64,000 nucleotides of DNA, taken from the NCBI RefSeq assembly GCF_004331345.1, contig NZ_SJJZ01000001.1, positions 868,001 through 932,000 of the forward strand, written 5' to 3'. Of this stretch, positions 9,655-17,735 are shown in pieces (position 1 is the stretch's first letter; each line of letters opens with the position of its first letter). The DNA comes from Kribbella soli (GTDB lineage Bacteria > Actinomycetota > Actinomycetes > Propionibacteriales > Kribbellaceae). Made by a program: the position numbers and the translations under genes. The notes beneath the pieces are model-generated. The model was given only the letters and a program-made list of their open reading frames with translations, made no database searches and had not been told where the DNA came from.

Positions 9655-10907
9655 GAAACCACCTCGGTGACCGGAGTTTGCTCGGGCGGCGGGAGGAGCA
9701 GCTGGGCCAGCCGCGGCGTCACCTGCCATTCGGTGACCATCGACCGGTACTCGGCCCGCAGGTCCGCGGTCGGCTTGGCACCGGTCCGCGCAGCGCGGAG
9801 CAACAGATTGCGCGGCGTGTGCTGACTGTCCACGAACTGCACGACCTCCACCCGGTAACCGACCTGTCGGAGCACCGCCGCCCGCAGGGAGTCCGTCAGG
9901 ACGTCGGCGAACCGCTCACGAACGATGCCATATCTCGTCATCAGCGCATAAGGCGCCGGTGGTGTGACGCTCTTGAGCTGCTTTTGGATGTCGTGATGAC
10001 AACATGGGGCCGCGAGCACCAGTGAAGCCTCCCAGCGGACGGCTCGCGCCAGGGCGTCGTCGGTCGCGGTGTCGCAGGCATGCAGCGCCAGGACAACGTC
10101 GGGCCGGACGTCCAGCTCGGCGCCCTCGATGGTCGCGTCCAGGAACCGTAGGTGCTCCTGCCAGCCGAGCGCCTCGACCACCCGCGTGTTCCGCTTCCGC
10201 GCCGCCGGGTTGTGGTCGATACCGGTCATCCGGACGTCGTGACCGGCCGCAGTGAGCAGGTGGTACGCCGCCAGCGTGAGGTACGCGTTCCCGCAGCCGA
10301 GGTCGACCACCTGCAGCGGCGGACCGGTCGCGATCCGCCCGGCCGACACCGCGTCGTCGAGCGCCGGCGCGAGCAGCTTGCAGAACTCCTCGATCTGCTT
10401 GTACTTCGCCTGCCGGGACGGCTTCACCCGGCCCTGGTGGTCGCTGATCCCGAGCTCGATCAGGAACGGCGCCGCGGGATCGAGCACCCGGCGCTTCACC
10501 CGGTCGTGGCCGGTCTCCTGCTCCCGCAGGTCCTCCTGCCGGTGCAGCAGCTCCTTGCCCTTCTTCGTATAGCGCAGTCGCAGCGTCTCGCTCGTCGTCT
10601 CGACGTGCCACGACCCGTACGGCAGGTCGAGGAGCTCGTCGACCGCCTTCTCCAGATCCGCACCCGCCACGTTCCGCGTGTGCGCCTGGCGCTCGTCGAA
10701 CTCGGTGATCTGCAGGTGCCGCTGACCCTTCAGATCGACGTACCGCAGCTCCGCCCGGAGGTACGAGGGCGGCTCCAGGCCACGGCGCCGGCCCGAGGCC
10801 AGGCCACGCACCAAACCACTCTGCTCTAGCAGGGCAGCACGGATCACTGCCCGCGCACCGGACTCCTCCGGCAGCGCCGACTCGTCCGACCGCACCTCTG
10901 GCTGCAC
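9651..10907 (-). CDS. SAM-dependent methyltransferase, METTL25/Methyltransf_32-like
   Basis: 418 aa, GTG start. The N-terminal ~150 residues form a separate alpha/beta region (SYLRAELRYVDLKGQRHLQI, HVETTSETLRLRYTKKGKEL). The catalytic Rossmann fold starts at VVDLGCGNAYLTLAAY (GCGN about 204-207), followed by GIDHNPAA, ALHACDTATDDAL and the APCCHHDIQKQLK block. The HACDTATD and CCHHD motifs are typical of the PF13679 family, which includes eukaryotic METTL25 and RRNAD1. Bacterial members are poorly characterised; RNA or protein methylation is possible. It is translationally coupled to the downstream membrane-anchored protein. Confidence 0.82.
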   Translation of the reverse strand: MQPEVRSDESALPEESGARAVIRAALLEQSGLVRGLASGRRRGLEPPSYLRAELRYVDLKGQRHLQITEFDERQAHTRNVAGADLEKAVDELLDLPYGSWHVETTSETLRLRYTKKGKELLHRQEDLREQETGHDRVKRRVLDPAAPFLIELGISDHQGRVKPSRQAKYKQIEEFCKLLAPALDDAVSAGRIATGPPLQVVDLGCGNAYLTLAAYHLLTAAGHDVRMTGIDHNPAARKRNTRVVEALGWQEHLRFLDATIEGAELDVRPDVVLALHACDTATDDALARAVRWEASLVLAAPCCHHDIQKQLKSVTPPAPYALMTRYGIVRERFADVLTDSLRAAVLRQVGYRVEVVQFVDSQHTPRNLLLRAARTGAKPTADLRAEYRSMVTEWQVTPRLAQLLLPPPEQTPVTEVVS

Positions 10908-11003
10908 CGCGCCATTGTCCCCGACCGATCGGGTCGATCACAAAAGGGTCTCGTCCACCCACCGTCGCAACCGATGAACTCGCCGCAGTCACCCCCCGCC
11001 GGC

Positions 11004-11369
11004 TCATGGGAGTTGCTGGTCGTCGGCGAGCAGCCCGAGCCCTCTGAGGCGGGTGATGACGCCGCCTTCCTGACGGCCCAAGGCCTCGACAAGCTGCTCC
11101 AGGGTCGCGCTGTTGTTGTACATCTCGATCAGGGTCTGCTCGTCGTCGGGACTCCACTGGCGGAACGCATTCGGGTGGGTCTTCCGGGCGCGCTTGATCT
11201 TGTGGGTCATCGAGCGCAGGTTCATCGGCTCGAGCGACCGGATCCGGGCCTGCCGGTGGCGGCCGACCTCCTCGCCCTCCCGCCAGAACACCACTGCCCC
11301 GTCGTCGAACGTCATCAGGTCGGCCGGCACGTCGCAGTAGTCGGCGTCCTCGAGCATCACGCGCATCAT
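11004..11369 (-). CDS. Small protein with a Myb/SANT-like helical C-terminus
   Basis: 121 aa, with two consecutive ATG codons at the start behind GGAGAGAACC. The first ~45 residues are beta-like and acidic (MLEDADYCDVPADLMTFDDG). The rest contains RQWSPDDEQTLIEMYNNSAT and LEQLVEALGRQEGGVITRLR, matching the pattern of a three-helix SANT/Myb-type or GcrA-like module that senses or binds nucleic acid. No family name can be given with certainty. It is a stand-alone gene with its own intergenic regions of about 95 and 160 bp. Confidence 0.7.
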   Translation of the reverse strand: MMRVMLEDADYCDVPADLMTFDDGAVVFWREGEEVGRHRQARIRSLEPMNLRSMTHKIKRARKTHPNAFRQWSPDDEQTLIEMYNNSATLEQLVEALGRQEGGVITRLRGLGLLADDQQLP

Positions 11370-11482
11370 CGCTGGTTCTCTCCGTCTCCTCGGTGGATGC
11401 GTGGTCGACAGAGAAGATGCCGCGATCCCGCAGCCCGCAGCGCATCAATTCGCAACCTGTGGACAACCAACCGCACACCTTC

Positions 11483-11503
11483 TTTGCAAAATTACTTTGC
11501 AAA
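11483..11503. promoter_or_regulatory. Direct repeat of palindrome TTTGCAAA upstream of the ArsR-like gene
   Basis: TTTGCAAA occurs at 11483-11490 and 11496-11503, 13 bp apart, within an unusually AT-rich patch ending ~30 bp before the start codon. Such paired small palindromes are likely operators for the adjacent helix-turn-helix regulator. That assignment is inference from position. Confidence 0.5.
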
Positions 11504-11531
11504 AAGTCTTTGTAGTCCTATGCTCAGACCC

Positions 11532-12122
11532 ATGAGCGACGAGAACCAGAGCGTGGAGCCCGCACGGACGGTCCAACTGGATCGCCACCTCGTGCGCGCT
11601 CTCGCCCACCCGATGCGGAACCGGATCCTGGGCCTCCTCCGGGTCTACGGCCCGCAGACCGCCACCACCCTGGCCGGACGGCTCGGCGTGAACACCGGCG
11701 CGACCAGCTACCACCTCCGCCAGCTCGCGGACGCCGGTCTGGTGGTCGAGGACGACAGCCGCGGCAACGCCCGCGACCGCTGGTGGAAGTCGGCGCACCA
11801 GGGCACCGAGTTCAACGCCGCGGAGTTGCTGGACCAGGAGCCCGAGCTGGCCCTGGGCTTCCTGCACGGTGTCGGCCAGACGTACGCGGAGAACATCTTC
11901 GGCTTCATCGACGCGATGCAGACGATGCCCGACGACTGGCGCGACGCCAGCGTGCTCTCGGACTACTTCTTCCACCTCCGGGCCGACCAGCTCGACGCGA
12001 TGATGCACGAGGTCATGGCGGTCCTGGAGAAGTACAAGACGCCGGACCTCACCGCTCCGCTCCCGGAGGGCGCCGAGCAGGTCACCGTCCAGATCCAGGC
12101 GTTCCCACGCGAGACGCGCTAG
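11532..12122 (+). CDS. ArsR-like winged-helix regulator
   Basis: 196 aa from ATG at 11532; an in-frame ATG at 11520 is possible. The N-terminal winged helix runs LVRALAHPMRNRILGLLRVY, then TTLAGRLGVNTGATSYHLRQ and DAGLVVEDD, the HTH_20/ArsR arrangement. No metal-binding ELCVC motif is present. The C-terminal ~110 residues are helical and acidic (FLHGVGQTYAENIFGFIDAM) and could bind a drug-like ligand. It is followed after 23 bp by an MFS exporter, a common pairing in which the regulator represses the pump. Confidence 0.85.
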   Translation: MSDENQSVEPARTVQLDRHLVRALAHPMRNRILGLLRVYGPQTATTLAGRLGVNTGATSYHLRQLADAGLVVEDDSRGNARDRWWKSAHQGTEFNAAELLDQEPELALGFLHGVGQTYAENIFGFIDAMQTMPDDWRDASVLSDYFFHLRADQLDAMMHEVMAVLEKYKTPDLTAPLPEGAEQVTVQIQAFPRETR

Positions 12123-12145
12123 CGGCACAGGGGGTGAGGCGAACA

Positions 12146-13423
12146 ATGAGCGACAAGGGCAACCGGGCGCCGTTGGCGGCGTTCCTGGTGGCGAACGTGG
12201 TGTCGATCTGCGGCACCCGGGTGAGCGCGATCGCGATCCCGTGGTTCGTCCTGATCACCACGGGGTCCCCGGTCAAGACCGGTCTCGTGGCGCTGGCAGA
12301 GATGGCGCCGCTGGTCGTGGTGAAGGCAATCGGCGGCCCACTGATCGACAAGGTCGGGGCACGCCGGATCAGCGTCGTGGCAGACACCGCCAGTACGGCG
12401 GTGGTGGCACTGATCCCCCTCCTGCACGAGCTGGGCATGCTGCACTTCCCGACCCTGCTGGTACTGGTCGCGATCGCCGGCGCGCTCCGTGGACCAGGCG
12501 ACGCCGCCAAGTCGACACTGATCCCGGACATCGCCCGCGTGGCCAGAGTCCCCCTGGAGCGAGTGACAGGGCTGGAGAGTACGACGGAACGCCTGGCGGG
12601 CTTCTTCGCGTTCGCGCTCGCCGGCGGCCTCATCACCCTGGTCGGAGCAGTCAACGCCCTCTGGATCGACGCGGTGTCCTTCGGCATCTGCGCCGTACTG
12701 ATCGCCCGATGGATCCCGAAGTACGCGACGGCCGCGCCAAAGGAGGAGCAGGGCTACGGCCGCCGGCTGCTGGAGGGCTGGACCTTCCTGCGTACCGACA
12801 AGCTCCTGCTGCCGCTGGTCGTCATGATCGCAGTGACCAACCTGCTCGATGCCGCGACCAGCACGGTATTGCTGCCCGTCTGGATCAAGGAGCACGGCTA
12901 CGGCCCCGGCCACACCAGTCTGATCCTCACGTCGTTCGGAGTGACGGCGACGCTGTTCGCCTTGCTGGCGTCCGCGATCGGCGACCGCATTCCACGCAAG
13001 CTCGTCTTCACGGTCGCGTTCCTGATCGCCGGAGCGCCGCGCTTCGTGGCGATGGCCACTGATGCACCGGTCTGGACCCTGATGACGGTGTACGCCGTCG
13101 GCGGCATCGGAGCCGGCTTCATCAACCCCGTGCTCGGCGCGATCCAGATCGAACGGATCCCCAGCCACCTGCTCGGACGGGTCAACTCACTGTCCAACGC
13201 TGTCTGCTGGACCGGCGTACCCCTTGGCGGTCTCGTCGCCGGTGCGGCCGTCGCTGTCGTGGGCCTGGCACCTGCACTGCTCGCAGGTGGTGCGATCTAC
13301 CTGGTCGCGACCATGTCACCGGTACTGATCGGCCGGCACGAGCAATGGAGGGCTACACCGGGTCCGACGGATCCTCCGGAAACGGCGGCAGACCCAGATC
13401 GGGTGGCAGTCGGAGCGCCTTGA
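12146..13423 (+). CDS. MFS transporter (MDR-type exporter)
   Basis: 425 aa with about 12 hydrophobic segments. It starts at ATG 12146 after GGGGTGAGG. Typical MFS_3/EntS-like features are seen: the first helix LAAFLVANVVSICGTRVSAI, motif-A-like LIDKVGARRISVVAD after TM2, and a central cytoplasmic loop (PKYATAAPKEEQGYGRRLL). The second half begins at LLLPLVVMIAVTNLLDAATS. Drug or metabolite export is likely under the ArsR-like regulator just upstream. Its 3' end overlaps the convergent membrane-protein gene by 71 bp, so the last ~23 residues (rich in Pro, Thr and Asp) are encoded antisense to that gene's C-terminus. Confidence 0.88.
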   Translation: MSDKGNRAPLAAFLVANVVSICGTRVSAIAIPWFVLITTGSPVKTGLVALAEMAPLVVVKAIGGPLIDKVGARRISVVADTASTAVVALIPLLHELGMLHFPTLLVLVAIAGALRGPGDAAKSTLIPDIARVARVPLERVTGLESTTERLAGFFAFALAGGLITLVGAVNALWIDAVSFGICAVLIARWIPKYATAAPKEEQGYGRRLLEGWTFLRTDKLLLPLVVMIAVTNLLDAATSTVLLPVWIKEHGYGPGHTSLILTSFGVTATLFALLASAIGDRIPRKLVFTVAFLIAGAPRFVAMATDAPVWTLMTVYAVGGIGAGFINPVLGAIQIERIPSHLLGRVNSLSNAVCWTGVPLGGLVAGAAVAVVGLAPALLAGGAIYLVATMSPVLIGRHEQWRATPGPTDPPETAADPDRVAVGAP

Positions 13424-14459
13424 CCTTCGTGGCGTTGTCCAGCTCGCGCCGCATCCGCTCCCGCTCCGCCCGCAGCAGCCCGAGCATCACCAGGTCCAGC
13501 AACATCCCGCCGGCGGCCGCGAACTGCGTAGCGGCGAACTGGAAGACCTGTGTCATCAGCAACGACACCAGCACCGCCAGCTCGAACAGCCGGACCGCAC
13601 GGGCCCGATTGCGCTTCCGCAACGCCAGAGCGCCGCGCACCGTGAACGTTGCTGACAGCAAACTCCCCACCGTCACACCGAGCACCGGAAGGTGGTTGAG
13701 ACCCTCACCCAGCACAGCGGCGATGACGAGCGCGGCGACGAACTGGATCGCCAGCGCGGCGACGGCGATCGGCGGCGCCTTCGGGTGGGTGGCGAGCCGC
13801 TCGAACCCACGCTGCAGCGCCCGCCAGGCCGCGTCCACCGGAGCGGCTAACTCGACCTCGTCAGGCGGACACGCGGCGAGCAGCTCGGACGTCTCCCGGC
13901 GTCCCTCGATCTGCCGGGGTACGGCGCGCAGGAGCTCCGCCGCCTCGGCACGGCGCCGCCGGGACAGACCGCCCGCGACTCCTTCGACGGTGTGGTCGAT
14001 GACGTTCGCCAGCTCCTCCCGCGGGTCGATCGGCCGCCGCGTGGTGAGGAAACGGAACCCGAGCACGATCAGCACGAAGACGACGTACACGATCGCGGCC
14101 GTCGGCTTGTAGAAGTAGTTGTTGTCCGAGGTGACGAACTTCCCCACCTCGTCGATGAACAGCCCGAACCCGATCCCGCCGACCGTCGCCGCGGCCGGCC
14201 GCACCACGGGACCGACGTACCCGAGCAGCAGAGAGATCGCGATCAGCATCAGCAGCCCGCCGGGCAGCACGTGGGCGATGTGCAGACCCTTGCCGCCGAT
14301 CTGCGGGTACCCGCTGAGGCTGAGGATCAGCCGGGTGATCAGAACCGTCGCGACCCCGGACACCACGAACGTGGTCAGGTGCTCCCCCGACCGCACGTTG
14401 CGGACCAGCCCCGCCCGCATCAGGTACGACGAACGCTCACCGGTGGCGGGGGTACTCAT
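13353..14459 (-). CDS. Multi-pass membrane protein of unknown function
   Basis: 368 aa. Hydrophobic segments are seen near residues 30-50, 62-82, 88-105 (interrupted by GGIGFGLFIDEVGKFVTSDN), 120-137, 250-285 and 300-345. A cytoplasmic loop (residues ~140-240) carries helical charged sequence (LSRRRRAEAAELLRAVPRQI). The segment GFGLFIDEVGKFVTSDNNYFYKP, with its acidic residues in a membrane context, is characteristic of a widespread but uncharacterised actinobacterial family. The ATG start lies just before a short, possibly co-transcribed ORF. No function is assigned. Confidence 0.75.
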   Translation of the reverse strand: MSTPATGERSSYLMRAGLVRNVRSGEHLTTFVVSGVATVLITRLILSLSGYPQIGGKGLHIAHVLPGGLLMLIAISLLLGYVGPVVRPAAATVGGIGFGLFIDEVGKFVTSDNNYFYKPTAAIVYVVFVLIVLGFRFLTTRRPIDPREELANVIDHTVEGVAGGLSRRRRAEAAELLRAVPRQIEGRRETSELLAACPPDEVELAAPVDAAWRALQRGFERLATHPKAPPIAVAALAIQFVAALVIAAVLGEGLNHLPVLGVTVGSLLSATFTVRGALALRKRNRARAVRLFELAVLVSLLMTQVFQFAATQFAAAGGMLLDLVMLGLLRAERERMRRELDNATKVKALRLPPDLGLPPFPEDPSDPV

Positions 14460-14476
14460 GGGGCCACACGTTAGCG

Positions 14477-14563
14477 TCAGCGCACGAGCGCCGCGACCAC
14501 GACGATGGCGACCAAGGCGGCCAGTACGAGCGAGGTCACCAGTCGGCGCGTGCGGGGGTCCAC
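14477..14563 (-). CDS. Possible 28-aa single-TM miniprotein
   Basis: Reading from GTG at 14563 gives VDPRTRRLVTSLVLAALVAI followed by VVVAALVR and TGA: one basic N-terminus plus one hydrophobic helix. Codon third positions are G/C-rich as in real genes here. No convincing ribosome-binding site precedes it, so it may be a chance frame. It lies 17 bp upstream of the 368-aa membrane protein, on the same strand. Confidence 0.35.
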   Translation of the reverse strand: MDPRTRRLVTSLVLAALVAIVVVAALVR

Positions 14564-14567
14564 GAGG

Positions 14568-14660
14568 TCAGGGTAGGCGGAAGTTCCCGACCAACGTGCC
14601 ATCGGGGTCGACCCGCTGCTTGATCTCCCGCAGTCTCGCCAGGTCCACCTCGCTGAAGCA
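14568..14660 (-). pseudogene. 3' remnant of an FAD-linked (berberine-bridge-type) oxidase
   Basis: About 30 codons ending at 14568 read SEVDLARLREIKQRVDPDGT followed by LVGNFRLP and a stop. L-x-x-I-K-x-x-x-D-P-x-G/N is the hallmark of the extreme C-terminus of BBE/FAD-linked oxidases. Upstream in this frame the sequence is only the shadow of the neighbouring acyltransferase fusion gene, so the remaining ~400 codons are gone. A deletion or recombination scar is the simplest reading. Confidence 0.7.
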
Positions 14661-14677
14661 GGTACCGGAAAGGGGAG

Positions 14678-16306
14678 TCAGTGGAGGTTGATCAGGGGTT
14701 CGGGGCGGTGTACGCCGCGGGGGCGGTAGCCGAGGGCGTCGGACAGGCCGAGGTAGTCGGACAGCAGCCAGATGATGGCCAGCCACATCTCGGTGCCCTG
14801 CAGGCCGGGGATCGCGCGGTCGTCGGTGCCGTCCGGGGCGAACGCGAAGCCGGCGCCGTCGACCCAGCGAGTCAGGATCGCGCGCAGCTGCGCCTCGGCC
14901 CAGCGACGGCCCTCCTGCTCGCCGTACGTCGTCTGCTTGCGGGCCAGCCACAGTGGGTGGATGACGTCGAGAATGTTGCACGCGTTGTAGTTGTCGCCGG
15001 TGAACATCCGCCTGTCGTTGCTGTGGGCAAGAACCGTGGCGACGGCCTGCTCGGGGTACGGCAGCGGGAGGCCGAACTGGGCGTAGGTGCCGCGCGTGAG
15101 GCGGTAGAAACCGTTGACGACCTGCAACAGTCCGTCGTCGGGATGCGGCGAACCCCAGGTCCCGGACGCCGGGTCGACCCGGGTGAGCAGCCATCCCATC
15201 AGCGGTTCGAGCGCGCCAGATTCCTTGTGATCATGGAGGTTTCGGGCGAGCGCCGTACCGAGCGCGTCGATGCCGGAACCGGCCGACCAAGCCCTCCTTG
15301 CCCAGGGCAAGTTATCGAGGTCGTCGAGGGTGAATTCCGTGGTGATCGGGTGCTCGAAGCTGCTGCCGAGCACCTGGAGGGCATAGCCGACACACAGGAC
15401 GTGATAGCTCGCGGACCCTTCCAGGACTGACAGTTCGGCGTCCGACGGCTTGCCCAGTCCGTCGTCGGAGAGGTCTCCAGGCGATACCAGTCCGGTGGCC
15501 GGATCCTGGCGCGCGCGGAGTCGCCGGACGAGATCGTCACGGGTGTGGCCGGCCGGCGTCCGGCGTACCAGCAGGTCCGCGATCTCGATGGCGTCGCACC
15601 AGGGGCGGATCTCCGGATCGCGATCGATCCCGGGACGGTCGACGAAGCGGGAACCGTCCCAGCAACGCGCGAGTACGTCGTCGATCTGCTCGCGAGCCTT
15701 AGCCGCAAAGTCTTTCAGCAAGGTCGGTAGATCACCTGACATGGATGCTCCTGTCCGCGAGCGGAGGATTCGGGCGGGGTTGCCGGCCGCGACCGAGTTG
15801 GCCGGGATGTCCTTGGTGACGACCGCGCCGGCGCCGATGATGGTGTGCGGGCCGACCGTGACGCCGTCCAGGATCGTCACGTTGGAGCCGATCCAGACGT
15901 CGTCGCCGATCGTGATGCCGACGGCGGTGTGCGGCTGCTTGAAGATCGGCTCGCCGGGCGCGGTGCCGTGGTTGAACGCGAGCAGCGACGTGTGCGCGCC
16001 GATCCGGACGCCGTCGCCGATCGTCACCACACCGCGCACCGCGGCGAACGGGTTGATCGTCGAGTCGGAGCCGAGCGCGATCCGGCCGGTGACGTAGGCG
16101 TGGGCGGCGATGTACGAACGGTCCCCCATCCGGAGCTCGTCGCAGTACACCGCGGCCGACTCCGCGACGTACACGTCCGGGGCGAGCTCGACCGACCCGC
16201 CGAGGCCTGCCTGTCGTTCGGCCTGCCGGTCACGCTCGGCCTCGGAGGCCTTCCGGGCGTACTCCCAAGGCAGGAAATCCAGTCGCAACGGCTCGTTCGA
16301 CACCAT
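14678..16306 (-). CDS. Fusion: left-handed beta-helix acyltransferase plus all-alpha (toroid-like) domain
   Basis: 542 aa. Residues ~45-185 are hexapeptide repeats of the LacA/WecH acetyltransferase type (VTIGDGVRIGAHTSLLAFNH, ITIGDDVWIGSNVTILDGVT, IIGAGAVVTKDIPANSVAAG, NPARILR). After a junction near residue 190, a ~350-residue helical domain follows, with ASYHVLCVGYALQVLGSSFE, LDDLDNLPWARRAWSAGSGI, NAC NILDVIHPLWLAR and GLQGTEMWLAIIWLLSDYLG. This looks like an alpha/alpha-toroid related to prenyltransferase/glycosidase-like folds. It is divergent from the LacI gene and upstream of a sugar ABC importer, so the target is probably a glycan or sugar. The exact reaction is unknown. Confidence 0.75.
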   Translation of the reverse strand: MVSNEPLRLDFLPWEYARKASEAERDRQAERQAGLGGSVELAPDVYVAESAAVYCDELRMGDRSYIAAHAYVTGRIALGSDSTINPFAAVRGVVTIGDGVRIGAHTSLLAFNHGTAPGEPIFKQPHTAVGITIGDDVWIGSNVTILDGVTVGPHTIIGAGAVVTKDIPANSVAAGNPARILRSRTGASMSGDLPTLLKDFAAKAREQIDDVLARCWDGSRFVDRPGIDRDPEIRPWCDAIEIADLLVRRTPAGHTRDDLVRRLRARQDPATGLVSPGDLSDDGLGKPSDAELSVLEGSASYHVLCVGYALQVLGSSFEHPITTEFTLDDLDNLPWARRAWSAGSGIDALGTALARNLHDHKESGALEPLMGWLLTRVDPASGTWGSPHPDDGLLQVVNGFYRLTRGTYAQFGLPLPYPEQAVATVLAHSNDRRMFTGDNYNACNILDVIHPLWLARKQTTYGEQEGRRWAEAQLRAILTRWVDGAGFAFAPDGTDDRAIPGLQGTEMWLAIIWLLSDYLGLSDALGYRPRGVHRPEPLINLH

Positions 16307-16413
16307 GGGAAAACGCTATCCAATTCCCGGGACGCAGACCAGCCCTGAAAGGCCGCTGCTAATCTCCCGTCTGACATGAACACTTTTCCGTCTGTGCGAG
16401 GGGCGGCCGGGCG

Positions 16414-17520
16414 ATGACGACGAGCGGACCCGTTGCGGACGGCGACGACGGCGGTGACGGCACGACTGACGGCGGCGGTGACGGTACGGCGGGCAGCACC
16501 CGCCGGAGCCACCGGGTCACGATCAGCGATCTCGCGCGTCGACTGCACATCTCGAAGGCGTCTGTCTCGTACGCGCTGAACGGCCGCGCCGGGGTCAGCG
16601 ACGAGACGCGGCAGCGGGTGCTCGACCTGGCCGAGGAACTGGGCTTCCACCCGAACTCCGCCGCGGTCGCACTGTCCGCGAGCCGCACCCGGACGATCGG
16701 GATCGTGATCGCCAGGGACCCCGCGCTGATCTCGACCGAAGCGTTCTACATGCGCACGCTGGTCGGCATCGAGCAGTACCTGAACGAGGTCGACTCGTCG
16801 CTGCTGCTCCGGCTGACGGGCGAGCACGGCGAGGACCTCGACGTACTGCGGCGGTGGTCGCGACAGGGGCGCGTGGACGGGTTCATCCTGTTCGACGAGC
16901 ACGACGACGACCCGCGGATCCCGGTACTGAAGGAACTCGGGGTGCCGTGCGTGGTGGTGAGCTCGAACGCACCGGACGATGCGGTCGGACGGCTGATCAG
17001 CTCGCCGGACGAGACCGTCTCGCTGCTGCTCGACCACCTGGCCGGGTTCGGGCACACGAACGTCGCGCACATCAGCGGCCCGTTCACGTTCATCCACGAG
17101 CGACTCCGCGTCCAGACGCTGCAGGAGCACGCGGCGCGGCACGGGATCACGGTGCGGCACGTCGAGGGCAGCTACCGGTACGACGACGGCGCGGAACTCA
17201 CGCGCCAACTGCTGACCGGCCCCAATCCGCCGACCGCGATCGTGCTCGGGAACGACCTGATGGCGGTTGCGGCGCTGCGGGTCGCGATGGATCTCGGTAC
17301 GGCGGTGCCCGGCGAGGTCTCGATCGTCGCCTGGGACGACTCGCCCCTGTGCGAACTCGCGCGGCCCGGGATCACCGCGGTCGACCAGAAGACCATGGAA
17401 CGCGGCCGCGCCGCCGCCGACCTCCTGCTCCGGATCGTCACCGGCGACCACACCCTGCACGAAGAGGCCCCGGCCGGCGAACTCCGGCACCGCGAATCCT
17501 CAGGTCCCGCACACTCCTGA
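16414..17520 (+). CDS. LacI-family repressor of the sugar importer
   Basis: 368 aa. A disordered Gly/Asp/Thr-rich leader (~30 aa) precedes the LacI helix-turn-helix VTISDLARRLHISKASVSYA and hinge GFHPNSAAVALSASRT. The periplasmic-binding-protein-like core (IGIVIARDPALISTEAFYMR, GHTNVAHISGPFTFIHERL, PTAIVLGNDLMAVAALR, VSIVAWDDSPLCELARPGIT) follows, with the conserved effector and dimerisation positions. It lies divergent from the acyltransferase fusion and 215 bp upstream of the ABC importer. That gap contains two AACCGGTT palindromes expected for this regulator family. Confidence 0.92.
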   Translation: MTTSGPVADGDDGGDGTTDGGGDGTAGSTRRSHRVTISDLARRLHISKASVSYALNGRAGVSDETRQRVLDLAEELGFHPNSAAVALSASRTRTIGIVIARDPALISTEAFYMRTLVGIEQYLNEVDSSLLLRLTGEHGEDLDVLRRWSRQGRVDGFILFDEHDDDPRIPVLKELGVPCVVVSSNAPDDAVGRLISSPDETVSLLLDHLAGFGHTNVAHISGPFTFIHERLRVQTLQEHAARHGITVRHVEGSYRYDDGAELTRQLLTGPNPPTAIVLGNDLMAVAALRVAMDLGTAVPGEVSIVAWDDSPLCELARPGITAVDQKTMERGRAAADLLLRIVTGDHTLHEEAPAGELRHRESSGPAHS

Positions 17521-17529
17521 GCTCAGTTT

Positions 17530-17554
17530 GAAGACTGTGTGAAATCGAGTCTTC
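17530..17554 (+). terminator. Weak hairpin after the LacI gene
   Basis: GAAGACT (17530-17536) and AGTCTTC (17548-17554) form a 7-bp stem with an 11-nt loop 10 bp beyond the stop. No T-run follows, so termination is only a possibility. Confidence 0.35.
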
Positions 17555-17634
17555 GCAGAGAGTGTTGGATTGCGCTTGCCGCGCGCCGGGTGAAGATTGG
17601 CCGGGTCACGAGGTCGTAACGAACACGCCTCTAC

Positions 17635-17668
17635 TGAACCGGTTAGGGTTACGGAACTTAACCGGTTA
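17635..17668. promoter_or_regulatory. Tandem LacI-type operators
   Basis: TGAACCGGTTAG (17635-17646) and TAACCGGTTA (17659-17668) share the even palindrome AACCGGTT with a central CG, the hallmark of LacI/GalR operators. Their centres are 23 bp apart, about two helical turns. They lie ~70-100 bp upstream of the binding-protein start, so repression of the importer by the adjacent LacI protein is likely. Confidence 0.8.
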
Positions 17669-17735
17669 GGCCAGTATGGGGCCGATCCGCCTCCGCAGGT
17701 CTGCGGGGGCTCGAGACGGGACGAGGGAGTCCGAC

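Noticed and set aside
8101..9825. 574-residue plus-strand reading frame
   Set aside because: It is antisense to the membrane-anchored-protein gene and Gly/Arg-rich, has no ribosome-binding site, and owes its openness to the GC-rich repeats.
17676..17735. Translation of the binding protein from ATG 17676
   Set aside because: It would place 20 charged residues before the signal peptide; GTG 17736 has a good ribosome-binding site and gives a proper lipoprotein signal.
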